Source: Monosiga brevicollis MX1 (lineage: Eukaryota; Opisthokonta; Choanoflagellata; Craspedida; Salpingoecidae). Taken from it: 64,000 nucleotides of DNA. The notes under the pieces are model-generated. The model saw only the letters and a program-made list of their open reading frames with translations. It made no database searches and had not been told where the DNA came from. Position 1 is the first letter of the stretch. Each line of letters opens with the position of its first letter. The stretch covers positions 1,901,428 to 1,965,427 of the forward strand of contig NW_001865040.1 of the NCBI RefSeq assembly GCF_000002865.3, read 5' to 3'. Shown here in pieces: positions 43,405 to 55,504 of this stretch. The translations under genes were made by a program, and so were the position numbers.

Positions 43405-45754
43405 ATGTCGCAATCCCCGGCCCCCACCACGGTCATGGACGTGGACGCGGTCATCAACCAGGCCGAATCTCAGCACAAGAGCCACTACTACCACTCCTCC
43501 TCCAATACCGATGGTGTCTTTGAGGATCCGGAGCTGGAGTTTGATCCCCTCACCCTCTCTGCCGGACCTGAAGCCAAGCATCAGCTGGATACCTTTGCCG
43601 CCACCGGAAGCGCAGTCAGCCCTGTGACGCTGGAGTTCAAGGACGTCCGCTATGAGGTGGATGTGGGCCCCAAGCGCCTTGGTGCGGTCAAGCACATTCT
43701 CAAGGGCATCTCCGGCCATGTCACTGCGGGCGAAATGTTGTCTGTCATGGGCGCCAGTGGTGCCGGCAAGACCACACTGCTCAACATGCTGGCTGGGCGC
43801 CTGTCGGATGCCGGTCACGGCCGCTCCTCCGGCTCCATCACCATCAACGGCTACAAGCGCGATTTTGATACCTTTCGCCACATCTCCGCCTACGTCCTTC
43901 AGTCTGACTCGTAAGTACGGACCATCCAGCCGACTACCGGCTCACTATGATGGTCCTTGATCCCATCTCGCTTCGACCCAGTCGCAAGGCAACCTTTTGG
44001 TTTATATAGCGGTTCTCACCTCATTTCCCGTGTGGATAGGTTTTTCCCCGAGCTGACCGTGCGTGAGACGATCATGCTCTCTGCCAAACTGCGCCTGCCC
44101 CACGACATGCCCATGTCTGAGAAGAAGGCCCGCGTTGATGCCATCATTGCCGAGCTGGGCCTACGCAAGGTCGAAAACTCTTACGTCGGCAACGAGCTCA
44201 TCCGCGGTGTGTCTGGTGGCGAGCGCAAGCGCGTCAATGTCGGCACAGAGCTCGTCACCAACCCCAGCCTCATCTTCTTGGACGAGCCCACCTCGGGTCT
44301 GGATTCATTCAACGCGCAAAACGTCATGCAGACGCTGATGCAGCTCGCCGGCAATGGCCGCACCGTCGTTGCCACGATTCACCAGCCCCGTTCGACCATC
44401 ACCAACATGTTCGACAAGCTGCTTTTGCTTTCCGAGGGCCAGACCATTTACTTTGGCGAGGCTCACACGGCGGTCGACTACTTTGCCCAGGTCGGCTACC
44501 CTTGCCCCAGCTCCTTCAACCCAGCCGACTTCTACCTTGATCTGATCTCTCTGGACCAGCGTAGCGCCGAGTCCCAGCGCATCACCACCAAACGCATCGA
44601 GTACCTGGTTGGTCGCTACGTCGATCACGCTGCCAAACACGACACCTTGGCTCTCCCTGCGCCAGCGGAAAAGAACAATGCCCCCCCGACCTCGACCGTT
44701 GCCAAGCACGGCAAGTATGCCAATTCCTGGTTTACTCAGTTCAAGCTCCTCAGTCAACGTTCCATTCGGCTCATGATGCGCGAGAAGGAGAATAACATTG
44801 CCATGATTGCGCAAACGCTTCTTTTCGCCGTTCTCCTCGGCCTTATTTGGCTGCGCGAGGGTGATAACCTCAACGAGGAGGGCGGTGTTACGGCCATTGC
44901 TGGCGCCCTCTTCTTCATCCTCGTCAACCAGAGCTTTGGCGGTATTTTTGGCATCATTTTCCTCTTCCCTTCCGAGCGCATCATTGTTCTTAAGGAGCGA
45001 GCCTCGCGCAGTTATCACGTTGGCGCCTACTTTTGGAGTAAAACTCTGGCTGAATTACCTCGCACCTTTGTCACCTCGCTCGTCTTTTCCGTCATTGGCT
45101 ATTTCATGGTTGGCCTCCGCGACGATGGTGACAACTTTTTCCGCTTTGTGCTCATCCTGTTCATGGTCACCTTGGCCTCGGAGGGTCTGGCCTACATTGT
45201 CAGCGCCATTGCCAAGGATCCTCAGCAAGCTGGTGCCATTGTACGTTTGTCTTGTCCACCCGTCAGACACCGCTGCCCAACGCCCTGCTTGCCCATGCCT
45301 TGCCTTGACTTTTGATACACACCCATCCATCCACAAACACACACGACTGTTCGGTGATAACCTTGCTGGCTTGCGCTCACTCACTGTCTGAATCCTCATC
45401 AATCCATAGGCTCCTGCTTTTGTAGTGACAAGCATGTTGTTTGGCGGCTTCTTCATCGGCTCCGACGCCATCCCCGTCTTCCTGTTTTGGCTCAAATACC
45501 TCAGCTTCCTCAACTACGGCTTTGCTGCGGCTATGCAAAACGAGTTTTCGGACCGCGTGCTGGCCAACTGCACTGGTGCGCCCGAGGATGACGTTTGCTT
45601 TACGCAGGGCAGTGAGGTGCTGGACTTTTACAAGGTCGATGAGCTCAGCTTTGCTGCCAATCTCTGGATCCTTTTGGCCCTGATTGTGGGCTTCCGTTTG
45701 ATCGCATACTTGATCCTGCTGCGCAACGGTCCCGTTTACGATCTGGCCCTCTAA
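43405..45754 (+). CDS. ABCG-family (White-type) half-transporter
   Basis: ABCG half-transporters dimerise to move lipids, sterols or drugs across membranes. Three exons join in frame to 683 aa: 43405-43910, 44040-45240 and 45410-45754. The ATP-binding domain comes first: Walker A GASGAGKTTLLN, Q-loop region AYVLQSDS, ABC signature VSGGERKR, Walker B LIFLDEPTSGLD and the switch His in ATIHQPRS. The C-terminal membrane domain has about six helices (for example TLLFAVLLGLIWL, AIAGALFFILVNQS and IIAYLILL-like LIAYLILL). A short extracellular loop carries Cys pairs (NCTGAPEDDVCF), as in ABCG proteins. The N-terminal 70 residues are variable. The start ATG at 43405 sits in the first frame before the ABC domain. 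The substrate cannot be told. Confidence 0.93.
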
Positions 45755-46149
45755 AATGCCCGAGTCAATCCTGCCGTGGGTTTACAGCGCCGGCACACGC
45801 ATATTTTTGCTTGCCTGCGGGCGCCTTTGCGTGAGCCCTCCATATGTCCACTCTCGAGGATATACGTGTCCTGCTCTCCAAACCCTCGAGCGGTCTGTGT
45901 TTGGCTGACGGATGCCGAGTGTCATCATCCGAGTCTTGCGCCAAAGTATCCATTGATCCTGCTTTGGGCCATAGAATTCAATAATCGGGCGCGTGTGCCT
46001 AGAGTGTGAGTCTTTGTGTTCTTCTCCCAGCCTTTGTCCTGAGTTATTGGAATATCACCGAATACCTAGTGTACGATAAAAAAAAAATCAAATTTATGAT
46101 TAGCTGATAATGTCAACCCCAGCGGGTGCTGCCTGCGGTTCGAACAAGA

Positions 46150-46194
<45 letters not shown>

Positions 46195-46214
46195 ACAGAC
46201 AGAAGCTTGAAGAG

Positions 46215-46251
<37 letters not shown>

Positions 46252-46693
46252 ACACCATCGTGAAGAAAGCAAGAAATTGTTCGTGTGATCCAAGAGAAGG
46301 AAAGGAAGTTTGTCAACCAAGTGTCATTCGTATTGTTCTTGATGAGTCAGTCGGCTTGCTGACAGCAAAAGGTGCACGACGGCACCCACGGTCGGAAGGT
46401 GTCAGGCTGCCTTTCGACAGGGAAAAGACTCGGCTGGTGGTTGTGGAAAAGTAGCTGTAGGACACGACGGGGCGCAGGAATGCTGGCCAGTATTAGCGCC
46501 ACGCATATTGATCTAATCCTGACCACACATCCGTGCTTGCTCGGCATAGAGGGCGAGCCGCTTCTTGTTCCAACCGGCCTTGAGCAGCTAGAGCTCGGAC
46601 AGCTGTAGTAGTCAATTGTCGTGCTTGTCTTTTTGCTCGAGCATCAACAGGGAACTGAGAGCAAGTCATCCGCCATCTACAAAAACCAGCATC
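45755..46693. other. intergenic with (AC)n microsatellites
   Basis: About 940 bp between the ABCG gene and UBC13. Two (AC)n blocks lie at about 46151-46191 and 46219-46253. Open frames are repeat translations or short. It holds ABCG 3' and UBC13 5' regulatory sequence. Confidence 0.6.
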
Positions 46694-47972
46694 ATGCCGC
46701 TGCCCAAACGCATTCTGAAGGTATGTGCGTTTGGGGACTGCACTACCACTCCTGCCTTGCCCTCCACCTTTCTGTCCTTCTTGTGTTCTCAGTACTCGAG
46801 GACACGTTCACGACGGGTTGCCCCTTTCTCACTTTCCCATTGCCCAACAGGAAACGGAAAATCTTCGCCGGGAGAGCGACGAGAATGGCATCACAGCTGC
46901 ACCACACCCAAACAACCCGCGTCACTTTTTGATCACCCTTCGCGGCCCCAGTGATGTAGGCTGTCAGCGCTTGAAATCTCTGCATACTGCAAAATTCGAC
47001 TCAAGCTTGAACTGACTTGTTGCTGGCTGCCCTTCCTCGACCAGTCTCCCTACGAAGGTGGTGTCTTCAACCTTGAGCTCTTCCTGCCCGCAGATTACCC
47101 GATGGCCCGTACGTCTCCATGCGCGGTGGACTCAATCTGCTGCTGCCACTACTGGCCGTGCCACGTGCCTCTTGTCAAACTGAGCACCAGCTTACAAAGC
47201 CCATGATATCTCACGGTTGCTCTGCGACTCATCTTGCAGCGCCCAAAGTCCGCTTTTTGACCCGCATTTACCATCCCAACATTGATAAAGTAAGATGGCC
47301 CATCTCAACAGTTTCCTGCTTGAGCACAACATGAACGAACCGGTGAGGCGTGCGCAAAAAGGGCCCGAGCCTCACATCTTGTGCCCACATCTTGTGCACG
47401 TGCTGTCTGCCACAGATTGGCCGCATTTGCCTCGACGTTATCAAGGGTGCGTTGGGGCTTGTCGTTTGGAAACAGTCTTTCATCTACCATGTCGTGAAGA
47501 TGTTTGCCCCAAAGCTGATACCAATGTTCAAAGGCTGGGCTCACCGATACATCACTCATCCATTTGTGTGCCGGCACGAGCAGACAAATGGTCTCCTGCG
47601 CTGCAGATTCGTACAGTCTTGCTCTCCATTCAGGTATGAGATCCTGCACAACGGTTGAATGGACCTGCTGTCACAGGGACGGAGATCCCATGCACACGCC
47701 AACGCCTCCCTGTTGTAATCATGTTATTTGTACTTTTAGGCATTGCTTTCGGCGCCCGAGCCTGATGACCCCCTGGACACCACCATCGCCGAGCTGTGGC
47801 AAACCAATAACGCCCAAGCCCTGGCCAATGGTTCGTTTGCGCCGCCCCCCGCCGGTCCAGAATGGAGCTTGCTCAATTTGCATTGTCATTCCCAATCTCA
47901 ACTTACCAGCCTGCCATCGACACTGCCCTTTTGACAGCGCGAGAGTGGACTCGTCGTTATGCTCAAGCGTAG
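46694..47972 (+). CDS. UBE2N: ubiquitin-conjugating enzyme E2 UBC13
   Basis: UBC13 with an inactive E2 partner (UEV1/MMS2) builds Lys63-linked ubiquitin chains in DNA damage tolerance and signalling. Eight short exons join in frame to 150 aa: 46694-46720, 46851-46955, 47045-47108, 47240-47289, 47416-47446, 47584-47633, 47740-47830 and 47938-47972. Blocks: SPYEGGVFNLELFLPADYPM, PPKVRFLTRIYHPNIDK, GRICLDVIK with the catalytic Cys, [20 protein letters not shown] and SAPEPDDPL, ending AREWTRRYAQA. HPN, the catalytic Cys and the WSPAL block match UBC13 better than UBCH5-type E2s. The length matches the family (152 aa). Confidence 0.95.
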
Positions 47973-48567
47973 TCAAGTGTTTCTATTGCCCGCATTTTTC
48001 ATTCCTTTGCCCTCTTGTCATTCTTGTGCAAAACCCTTCGCGCTTTCAGCCCATGCTTACACCTCCTCTCCTTCCTCCTTGTCTCCTTAAACCAATTGAG
48101 CGCAGAACAGTCTTTGCATCTTCCCCACTCTTCTCCTGTCCGAGTTGACATTGCCCTCCCTGCCTATTCGCAGGCCACAAACGAGCGGCGCACGCACCCA
48201 GGGGCAAGAGAGCGCATTCAGGCGGGCTCAATCTTCATGAGTTTGATCAGGCTTTGCTGACGTTACATTTGTACAAACGATGCAAAAATGGACCAACACA
48301 CACACAAGCATTCACACAAACACACACAACACAAATGTCATTTGCTTAACAGCAGCAGCAGTGTTTATGATTTTGCTGATGATTTGACACACTGCCTGTT
48401 TGGAGCTTTTTGTTCGTTGAGCAGCGAGTTAGCTCACACGGGCAGTGATACCAGTTGTCCGTGAAGCATCGGCATCTGCATGAGACGTGGCGATACAGAG
48501 GCAGAGCGGCGACGCAGGTGGAGTGGGGCGACCGTAGGAGAGGTCTTGGATGCGAGACAAAGACAGC
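47973..48567. other. intergenic, no gene seen
   Basis: About 595 bp between UBC13 and the ATG13-like gene, T/C-rich in the first half and with short CA runs near 48297-48330. No domain is seen. Confidence 0.5.
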
Positions 48568-51500
48568 ATGGCTGAGCGACAGAGTGACAAACGCGCCATC
48601 CTCTTCGAGGCGGTGAGTGCGGACTGCTTGCTGTCTGAAGTCATGGGTGATCAGAGGATGGCCATCGGCCACCTCTGCTTGCCGAGTCTTTGGTTGGTTG
48701 GCATTGCCATCATTGTCTAGCCGGACACAGCAATCTGCCCATGGCTCGTAAAGAGGCTGTGTCGGCCCTGGACTGCCGTGGCTGCAAGCTTTCTGCGGTG
48801 TCAATAGATGCCGAGCAGACCGGCGCGGCGCTGGGTTCGCACAAGCTCGGGCTCACTCTCCTCCTGCTTTGGCTCGCATTAGATGGCCCAAATTATCGTT
48901 CAGGGTCGAGTTCATAATGCCGATGAACCCTCGCAGGAAAAGGTCGGTTTCGACGCTGTTAACTCGCGCCACGAAGCTTATTGCGTATCCACCTAACCGA
49001 GCATCTCCGTTTGCTAGTCCTTCGGCTCGACCTACTATCGGCACCGGAAGAGCATTGAGGTTGCCCTCGTCTTCAGATCAACCTTAATCTTGTCTGTCCC
49101 ACCTACTTTATTGCCACCTGACACTGATTGATGTCTTGCGTAGAGCCGATACTTTGAGGCCAGCCAACCTCTTGAGCGCACCAAGAAGGAGGCCATGGTG
49201 CTACAAATACTTTTCCAACACGCCAACAAGGTCTCTAGACTAGACCGGATGCCGTCCAGCTCCCATGTCACACCCCACATTCACGAGCTCATATCAAACT
49301 TCTTGCCCCACTCATGCGATATTAGGCGTCCAGTCGGGTGGAAATTTGGCGCTTTTACATGTCTGGCAACGTCAAGAAGGAAAGCATGTTTGTACAAACT
49401 TTGATGCGCACCTTGCTTCTTCATCTCCGGCTTTTGCCTGCCTACAGGTTTGTGTCTCTGGGCGGCCCCCCCATTGTCGTTTGTCTTGAGCTAATTGGGT
49501 GCAGCGCGCCTCACACAAGGTCGTCTCTTTGCGGGCACGGGGTTCATGACTCACTCATCCTGCTTCACTCTTTCCCCTCACATATATGCAGCTACAAAAC
49601 TCGACTCTCGTCCGGCATGCAGTACGTGTCCCTGTCGTGTGTTTCTTCTCATTTGCTCATCAAATCACTCACCGATGTTCGTAAACCCCTCAGAGCTGTT
49701 CAAGCCGGCGGCCACACGGGTTTTAAATATGAGATGCACTTTGAGGACTTGCACTCACCCCCACTTACAGGTGTGGCCCCGAGCTTTTCACGCGCCTCTG
49801 GGCTTTAAGACCGTGCGCCAGCGCCTGTGCACTCACCCACCACACTATTGGTGCCGCACCTTTGCTTATGGCACGTATAGAGGGCTGGCGGCGCTTGCGC
49901 TTGCTCGATGAACAAACAGTCAGTCCTCTCAACTTGCTTGCTGACTCAACCGATGACAGCTTTCGCGCGGGCATTCATTCGCTGCTTGGTCTCCTCGCTG
50001 ACAGCCCACCTCACACATTGTTTTTGAGTGTGACTACGTGGTCAACCTGGAAGAGGCCCTTGCGACGCCACAACCCGATATAGGTGCGCGCTGCTCCCAT
50101 GTGCTTCTGTTTTTTTTTTTCTTTTTTCTTTCCATTTCAAACTCCACAAACAGGCGCAAGACATTAACCTTCTGCCCTCTGGGCGACGGTGCACAATGCA
50201 GACGTCCGCTATCGAAGCCGTAGCTATGCTGGAAGTGCCGGTGGGGTGTCTGACTTGGCAACAGACCCCCCAGCTGGATCGCCTGGATCGAGCCGTGCAG
50301 CCTCTTTTGCTGGCGGCGCGTCGAGATCTGGTAGCATGGATATTTTGGCAGCGCGGGAGCGCGCCCGGAGCCGCACGCAGTCCCTACGTCGTTCGGGTCT
50401 GGCCAATAGTGGCTCTCCCAGCGCTTCTTCGCCAGCTCATTCTGGCCTCGTGGCGGCCCCATCCACCTCTCTTCCCTATGATCGCCATCATCTTGCCGCA
50501 CATCCCGGTCCGTGTTTAAAGAGTTGGATCATGACTGAGATGGCCCAGTCATGCTTTCAAATTCGGCCAAATGCTATGCGGTGACACTGCTCAATTCTCA
50601 CACATTTTTGAATCGTGCCCGATGGTGCTTTTAAAAATTTCTGTATTCCTCCCTTCCATGGCCATTCGGGGTTTATAGTCGACATCATGGGCCAATCATG
50701 GACGGGACCTCAGGTGTGTACCGTTTTATCACCAGTGCTTTCTTTTCTTTTGTGATGGCGTCCGTGATCTGGCCATCTCGCCACTACTATTGCACATCCG
50801 TCATTGCGCTATGCTCACCTCTCAATCAAATCTGGCGCTGCTTTGCTGCCAATCTGGCAGGCTATACCTCGAGTGCCTTCTGTGACAGACTTTAGCCCAA
50901 TCAGCGGAACTCAAGGCATTCCCATCAGCGCCTCCAATCGCCGCACGTCTCAGCCACTGCGTGCTGCCGATGCTTATGGTTTGTTCTCTGCTTTCCCCCA
51001 CGCCCGCTGTCATCAAATATCCAACAGACTGAGAAACTCCGTTGCCCCGTTGCTTTTATTTTTCGTCCCCCAACTTTCTTGTATCTCACGTCCGCCAGCT
51101 CTCATTCGTGCGCGGGGTGCAATGGTTCGCAGAATCCCGGGCCATGTCTCTTCCCACACACCTAGCAACACAGAAACCGCCCAATGGTGGTTACCCAGGC
51201 CACGTGGCTATGGCAGACCGTGAACTAAGCGCATCCACAAGGACTGATGTCGATCCCCTCTTTGAGTTTTTCAAGCAATCCACAGAAGATGTGCGTCGCG
51301 CCTTGTTGCTCTAATTTGCCCGCGTGCTGCACCAGAATATTGCGGGTACAAAACACACTCGCCTGATATCAAAACTGTCTGAAATGTTGCAGATTCCGCA
51401 CAGCCTACGAATGGGCGGCGTCACGCCAGAGGTGCCCGAGGTATCGCGAGTTGAAGGTCCCGCAGAAGAAGAGGAGCTGCCTGAGCCACCACTCTCGCCG

Positions 51501-51947
51501 CCGCGGATGCTTCGCCCGAACAATTTCGACCTTGATGAGAAACAGCCGGACACCGTCAGCGTGATGGAGCAACAGGCCATGGTTGGCTTTGACGTATGTG
51601 GTGATTTCCGCTCGTACGCCGTGGCCGTCTCCAGTACTTGCAAGCTTTATGGCGTTGAAATGAGTACTATTTGGTGAAACTTACTGAATCTCTGTATCTC
51701 CCTACGCTTCGTTGCTTGTGATCATCTGACACTTGTGCAGAATCTTCCCTTTGCCAGTCAGCGCGTGGCACCTGTGGAGAATGTTGAGGACCCCGAGCTG
51801 TTTTTCCAACAGCCTGCTACCTTGAGCATGTTTCAGTCCACCCGGCTGGAAGAGAGCGTAGCTGACATTGACCGTGACTTGCGCAACACCCGGAATGAGT
51901 TTGCCATGTTCAAACAGGTGTGTCTGCTGTCGGCTTTGCTGCTTTAA
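48568..51947 (+). CDS. ATG13: ATG13-like autophagy initiation protein
   Basis: ATG13 links the ULK1/ATG1 kinase to FIP200 and starts autophagosome formation. The gene is rebuilt from many short exons. Exon 1 (48568-48612) gives MAERQSDKRAILFEA and splices in phase 0 to 48883-48942 (MAQIIVQGRVHNADEPSQEK), which resembles the N-terminal helix and strand of the HORMA domain (FF-K-VQVIVQAR). Later exons give SRYFEASQPLERTKKEAM (about 49144), VEIWRFYMSGN...LLLHLRLLPAYR (about 49335-49450) and GGHTGFKYEMHFEDL (about 49709). A Ser-rich disordered middle follows (around 50200-50500). The C-terminus joins DVDPLFEFFKQ, exon 51393-51593, and exon 51741-51947 (DPELFFQQPATLSMF, then RNTRNEFAMFKQ), which parallels the human C-terminal ULK-binding end. 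Several middle exons are unresolved. Sequence similarity is low and the call rests on collinear blocks. Confidence 0.62.
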
Positions 51948-52171
51948 GAAGATGGTATTGGATTTCGACCGAGCACACAGCAATAGAAGCACAACCATGA
52001 GGACGGGGGGGGGGGGGGGGGGGGGGANNNNNNNNNNNNNNNNNNNNNNNNNNNNNNNNNNNNNNNNNNNNNNNNNNGACGGGGGGGGGGGGGGGGGGGG
52101 CACCTGACATGGCGCAGGACTCTAACTATAGCTCTCGCGTGTGCTGGCAGACGGTGGGCAAGCATTTGCAA
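51948..52171. other. tail-to-tail spacer with 50-base assembly gap
   Basis: The convergent ends of ATG13-like (+) and C53 (-) are 224 bp apart. The spacer contains 50 N (52028-52077), with a G run on each side (52005-52026 and 52081-52100), each preceded by GAC. It looks like an unresolved homopolymer rather than a gap of known size. Confidence 0.9.
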
Positions 52172-55099
52172 TCATGATGAAGCAGCAGCTACGCTGCGCA
52201 GCTTATTGATTTCGCCAATAATGTTGACCTCGCGTCCTTTGTACAAGGCCGCAATGTCTTCCTCCAACTAAAAGCACAGTTTGAAGTGATGAATGAAACA
52301 GTGAAGATGCGATTTGAAGACAATGTGCGGCAAGTTCACCGCGTGTGTCTAGCTGGTTCTCGTATCAGAGATAGGAGAGAGCAGGGGAAACAGAGGCAGA
52401 GACAGAGACAAGGGCAGGGCAGAGAACACACTGAGGGCTCATGAGCAAATTGAATTGACAAACCTTGGCCTTGAGCCACAAGACGTCGCGTGCCAACGCC
52501 TGAAGCTTGGGGCGTGTTTCTTCAATACTACGCACAGCCTCAAATCGCTGCGTTTCCAGCTCTCGCAGTTTGTTATCGTTCTTGGCCACAACGGCGAGTC
52601 GTTGCTGCAAACTCTCTGCAAGACGTGCCGCATAACTGACAGCAGAAATAAATGGTGAGCGCCTCACACGCCAAGCTCAATGGTTGCTTCCAACCCAAAA
52701 AAAAGTCAACACCGCCAGCAGTGGCACTGACCGCGGTGATGAAGCAATCATGATCAGACGTTGGCTCCGCTCCGACTGCATGAGCGCCATAATGTCACCG
52801 AGGGCATGTTCGCAACGCTCAAGCAGGGCCACGTCCTGTGCACAATCATCAAGGGATAAAAAAAAATGAGCGACACGTCAGGCCAGCGGGCAGGGCGAGT
52901 CGCAAACTCGAGCTGACAGCGTAAACTCGAGCTGACGGCGTCAACTCGAGCTGACGGCGTCATACCTGGTCACGGATGATGGTGGGGGCGTTGCCAAGCG
53001 TAGCCAAGAAGGCAGACACGGTCTGGTCTAAATGGCAGCAACATGTCAATGAACACAACCGATGATGGGTTGTCATAAAGACGTACCCGGTCCAACTTAC
53101 TTTCACTCTCGTGGCGCCGGGTGCGAAAAAAGGTCGACAGCTAAACGGTAAGCATGATTATGAGACCGAGTCCCCACCCCCCCCACATTGGAACCCCATG
53201 CCAGTGAATGGTCGTCATACCTCTTCCACCTCATCCAGGAAAGAGGCGCGATGCGCAGGATCATCTAGAAGTGGAGTACGAATAACTTCTGGCAACGCGG
53301 GATCAACGACCAGTGAATGTGAGCGGGGAGACCGTGGCTGACAAAGCGGTGGGGGCAACCCACCTGGGGCTGCCAAGTCATTGCCGGTGGCAGGGGCTTC
53401 ATCGACAAAGTCGATGGTGGGAGCGTCACCAAAGTCGATGGTGGGAGCGTCACCAAAGTCGATGGTGGGCGCGTCGCCAAAGTCGATGGTGGGAGCGTCA
53501 CCAAAGTCGATGGTGGGAGCGTCGCCAAAGTCGATGGTGGGCGCGTCGCCAAAGTCGATGGCGGGGCCCTTGTCAGTTGCACTGTTCGTGCCTGCTTCTG
53601 GTGGCGGCGCCTCACCCTATCATATAGCAGTCATGCAATAGCAAATGTGATGTGCAGCGCACTGCCGGCCAATCAAATTCACGATGCAGTTGAGAAGGGT
53701 GATTTCCAACCGTTTGGTATTCGTAAACGGAGGTATTGCCTTTCGTTCGCAAATGCTCGAGGATGGGCATGCATGAACCCTCTGGTGTCTTTTGACTACC
53801 AAACTCCTGTTGCAAAAAGCCGGTCCATGCCTTGTAGAAGTTCAAGGCATCTTGAATGCCCTTGCTCTCTCGCAACTGCGTGACTACACTCTGCAAGGGG
53901 GCAACATATCGCAACGATGAAGCGGGCGCGAAACACGGCCATCAATCACCTGGCAACGAGAAGATGATGGGCACCTACTGTCCACAGCTGAGGCAAATGC
54001 TGACGCAGTGCATCAATTTCAGCTGATACATCGCGGCCCTGGAAAACGAAAGAATCACCATTGCCATGGTCATGAATTGAGGGACGGGGTGAGGCACTTC
54101 TTTGAGGTGGTGAATGAATGACGATAGGCAGACCTCAATTTCGAGCTGCGCACAGTGGTCCCGGTATTTTTGTTGCGCGGCCTTGCTGGCCGACTGCAGT
54201 TCTCCCGAGCGACGGTCGCAATCCTGCAAACAAGCATGCCCCAGGACAGCATGCGCAGTCTTTGAGGCACGGCCCAACCGCGGCCTGTTGCAGCAGGCAT
54301 AAGATATCGCCAAGCACATACCGAGATGCGATGGGTCGCTCGGTCCATGGTTTTTTGCAACGCTGTGACTTCGTATTGCACACTGCAGGGCAGTGCATTA
54401 TCTGTGAGCAAGAATCGATCGCATGTGCGGGGCGCAGGGTTCGTCTTTGTTGCCTACTTATGCTCTAGCGCCGTTGCGCAGTCGGCCAGGTGCAATCTTT
54501 GCTTATCAAGCTGAGAAAGGATGGCCGTCAAAGCCTAGGAGAACAAGGGCAACATGTCCAGGTGAGCGAGGTCTAATGCGAAGGAGAGACGGCCCATTAC
54601 TCCGAGCAGCACACCTTGACTCTGGGGGAAGTCGAGAAGCCCAGGACGTTGGTTTGGCCCGCATCTACTTGCTGAGTTGGGGTGCAAGTTTGGGATGAGC
54701 AAGAGCGCAAACCTGGAAGGAAAGCACGTGCGCAGGTAACCATGGGATGAAGTCCATACCGATACAATGTCCAGCAGTTGCTTGAGATGGTAGTAGGAGA
54801 GCATTGGCAGAGCCAAGATACGCTGTACTTCTTCATGATCGGCGGGCAGGTCGGGGCGAAGAGCTTGGACCTGCTTGCGGACAGCGCGCAACTTGGCATG
54901 ATAATCGGCCTCGATCCAGCGACGGCTCTTGAGCCAATCTAACAACAGTAAAGAAGTGCTCAGTAAGTAGTGAACCCCCCGGGCTGCCAAGAGGCCAGAG
55001 TGCCGGCCGACTGCAAGATCGATGGTGCACAGCTCGAGCGAAGATCGAACCGACGAGCTTGCTGAACTGAATATCAATGGCCAAAACTTCATCGGCCAT
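52172..55099 (-). CDS. CDK5RAP3: CDK5RAP3/C53, UFM1-ligase adaptor and ER-phagy receptor
   Basis: C53 acts with UFL1 and DDRGK1 in UFMylation at the ER and binds ATG8 and UFM1 through shuffled AIM motifs. Fourteen exons join in frame to 540 aa (human 506): 55051-55099, 54760-54938, 54615-54671, 54458-54534, 54322-54382, 54134-54223, 53979-54038, 53711-53890, 53221-53616, 53101-53140, 52966-53027, 52732-52835, 52464-52635 and 52172-52267. Family blocks: MADEVLAIDIQFSKLVDWLK with SRRW, LSYYHLKQLLDIV, NVQYEVTALQKTM, NTSVYEYQT, then a linker, RASFLDEVEE, LIMIASSPRYAARLAESLQQ and ALYKGREVNIIG near the end. The linker (residues about 271-325) has seven IDF cores in an 8-residue repeat, six as IDFGDAPT, replacing the few IDWG motifs of animals and plants. 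The stop is at 52172-52174. Confidence 0.93.
53407..53574 (-). repeat. 24-bp coding tandem repeat in C53 linker
   Basis: Seven units of 24 bp (plus-strand starts at 53407, 53431, 53455, 53479, 53503, 53527 and 53551) encode IDFGDAPT on the minus strand; the unit translated last, next to the folded C-terminal part, reads IDFVDEAP. Units differ at a few sites (gagcgtcacc versus gcgcgtcgcc), so the array is not a perfect recent slip. Confidence 0.95.

Positions 55100-55504
<405 letters not shown>

Noticed and set aside
43267-43881. Minus-strand 204-codon frame antisense to the ABCG first exon
   Set aside because: It is a shadow of the ABC domain, with Gly/Val-rich composition and no family match.
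53407-53574. CRISPR-like array
   Set aside because: Units are contiguous without spacers, are in frame in a eukaryotic gene, and encode a known motif type.
53381-53641. Plus-strand frame with a repeated KSMVGASP unit
   Set aside because: It is the antisense reading of the C53 24-bp repeat; the minus frame gives the conserved IDF motifs and fits the C53 exons.
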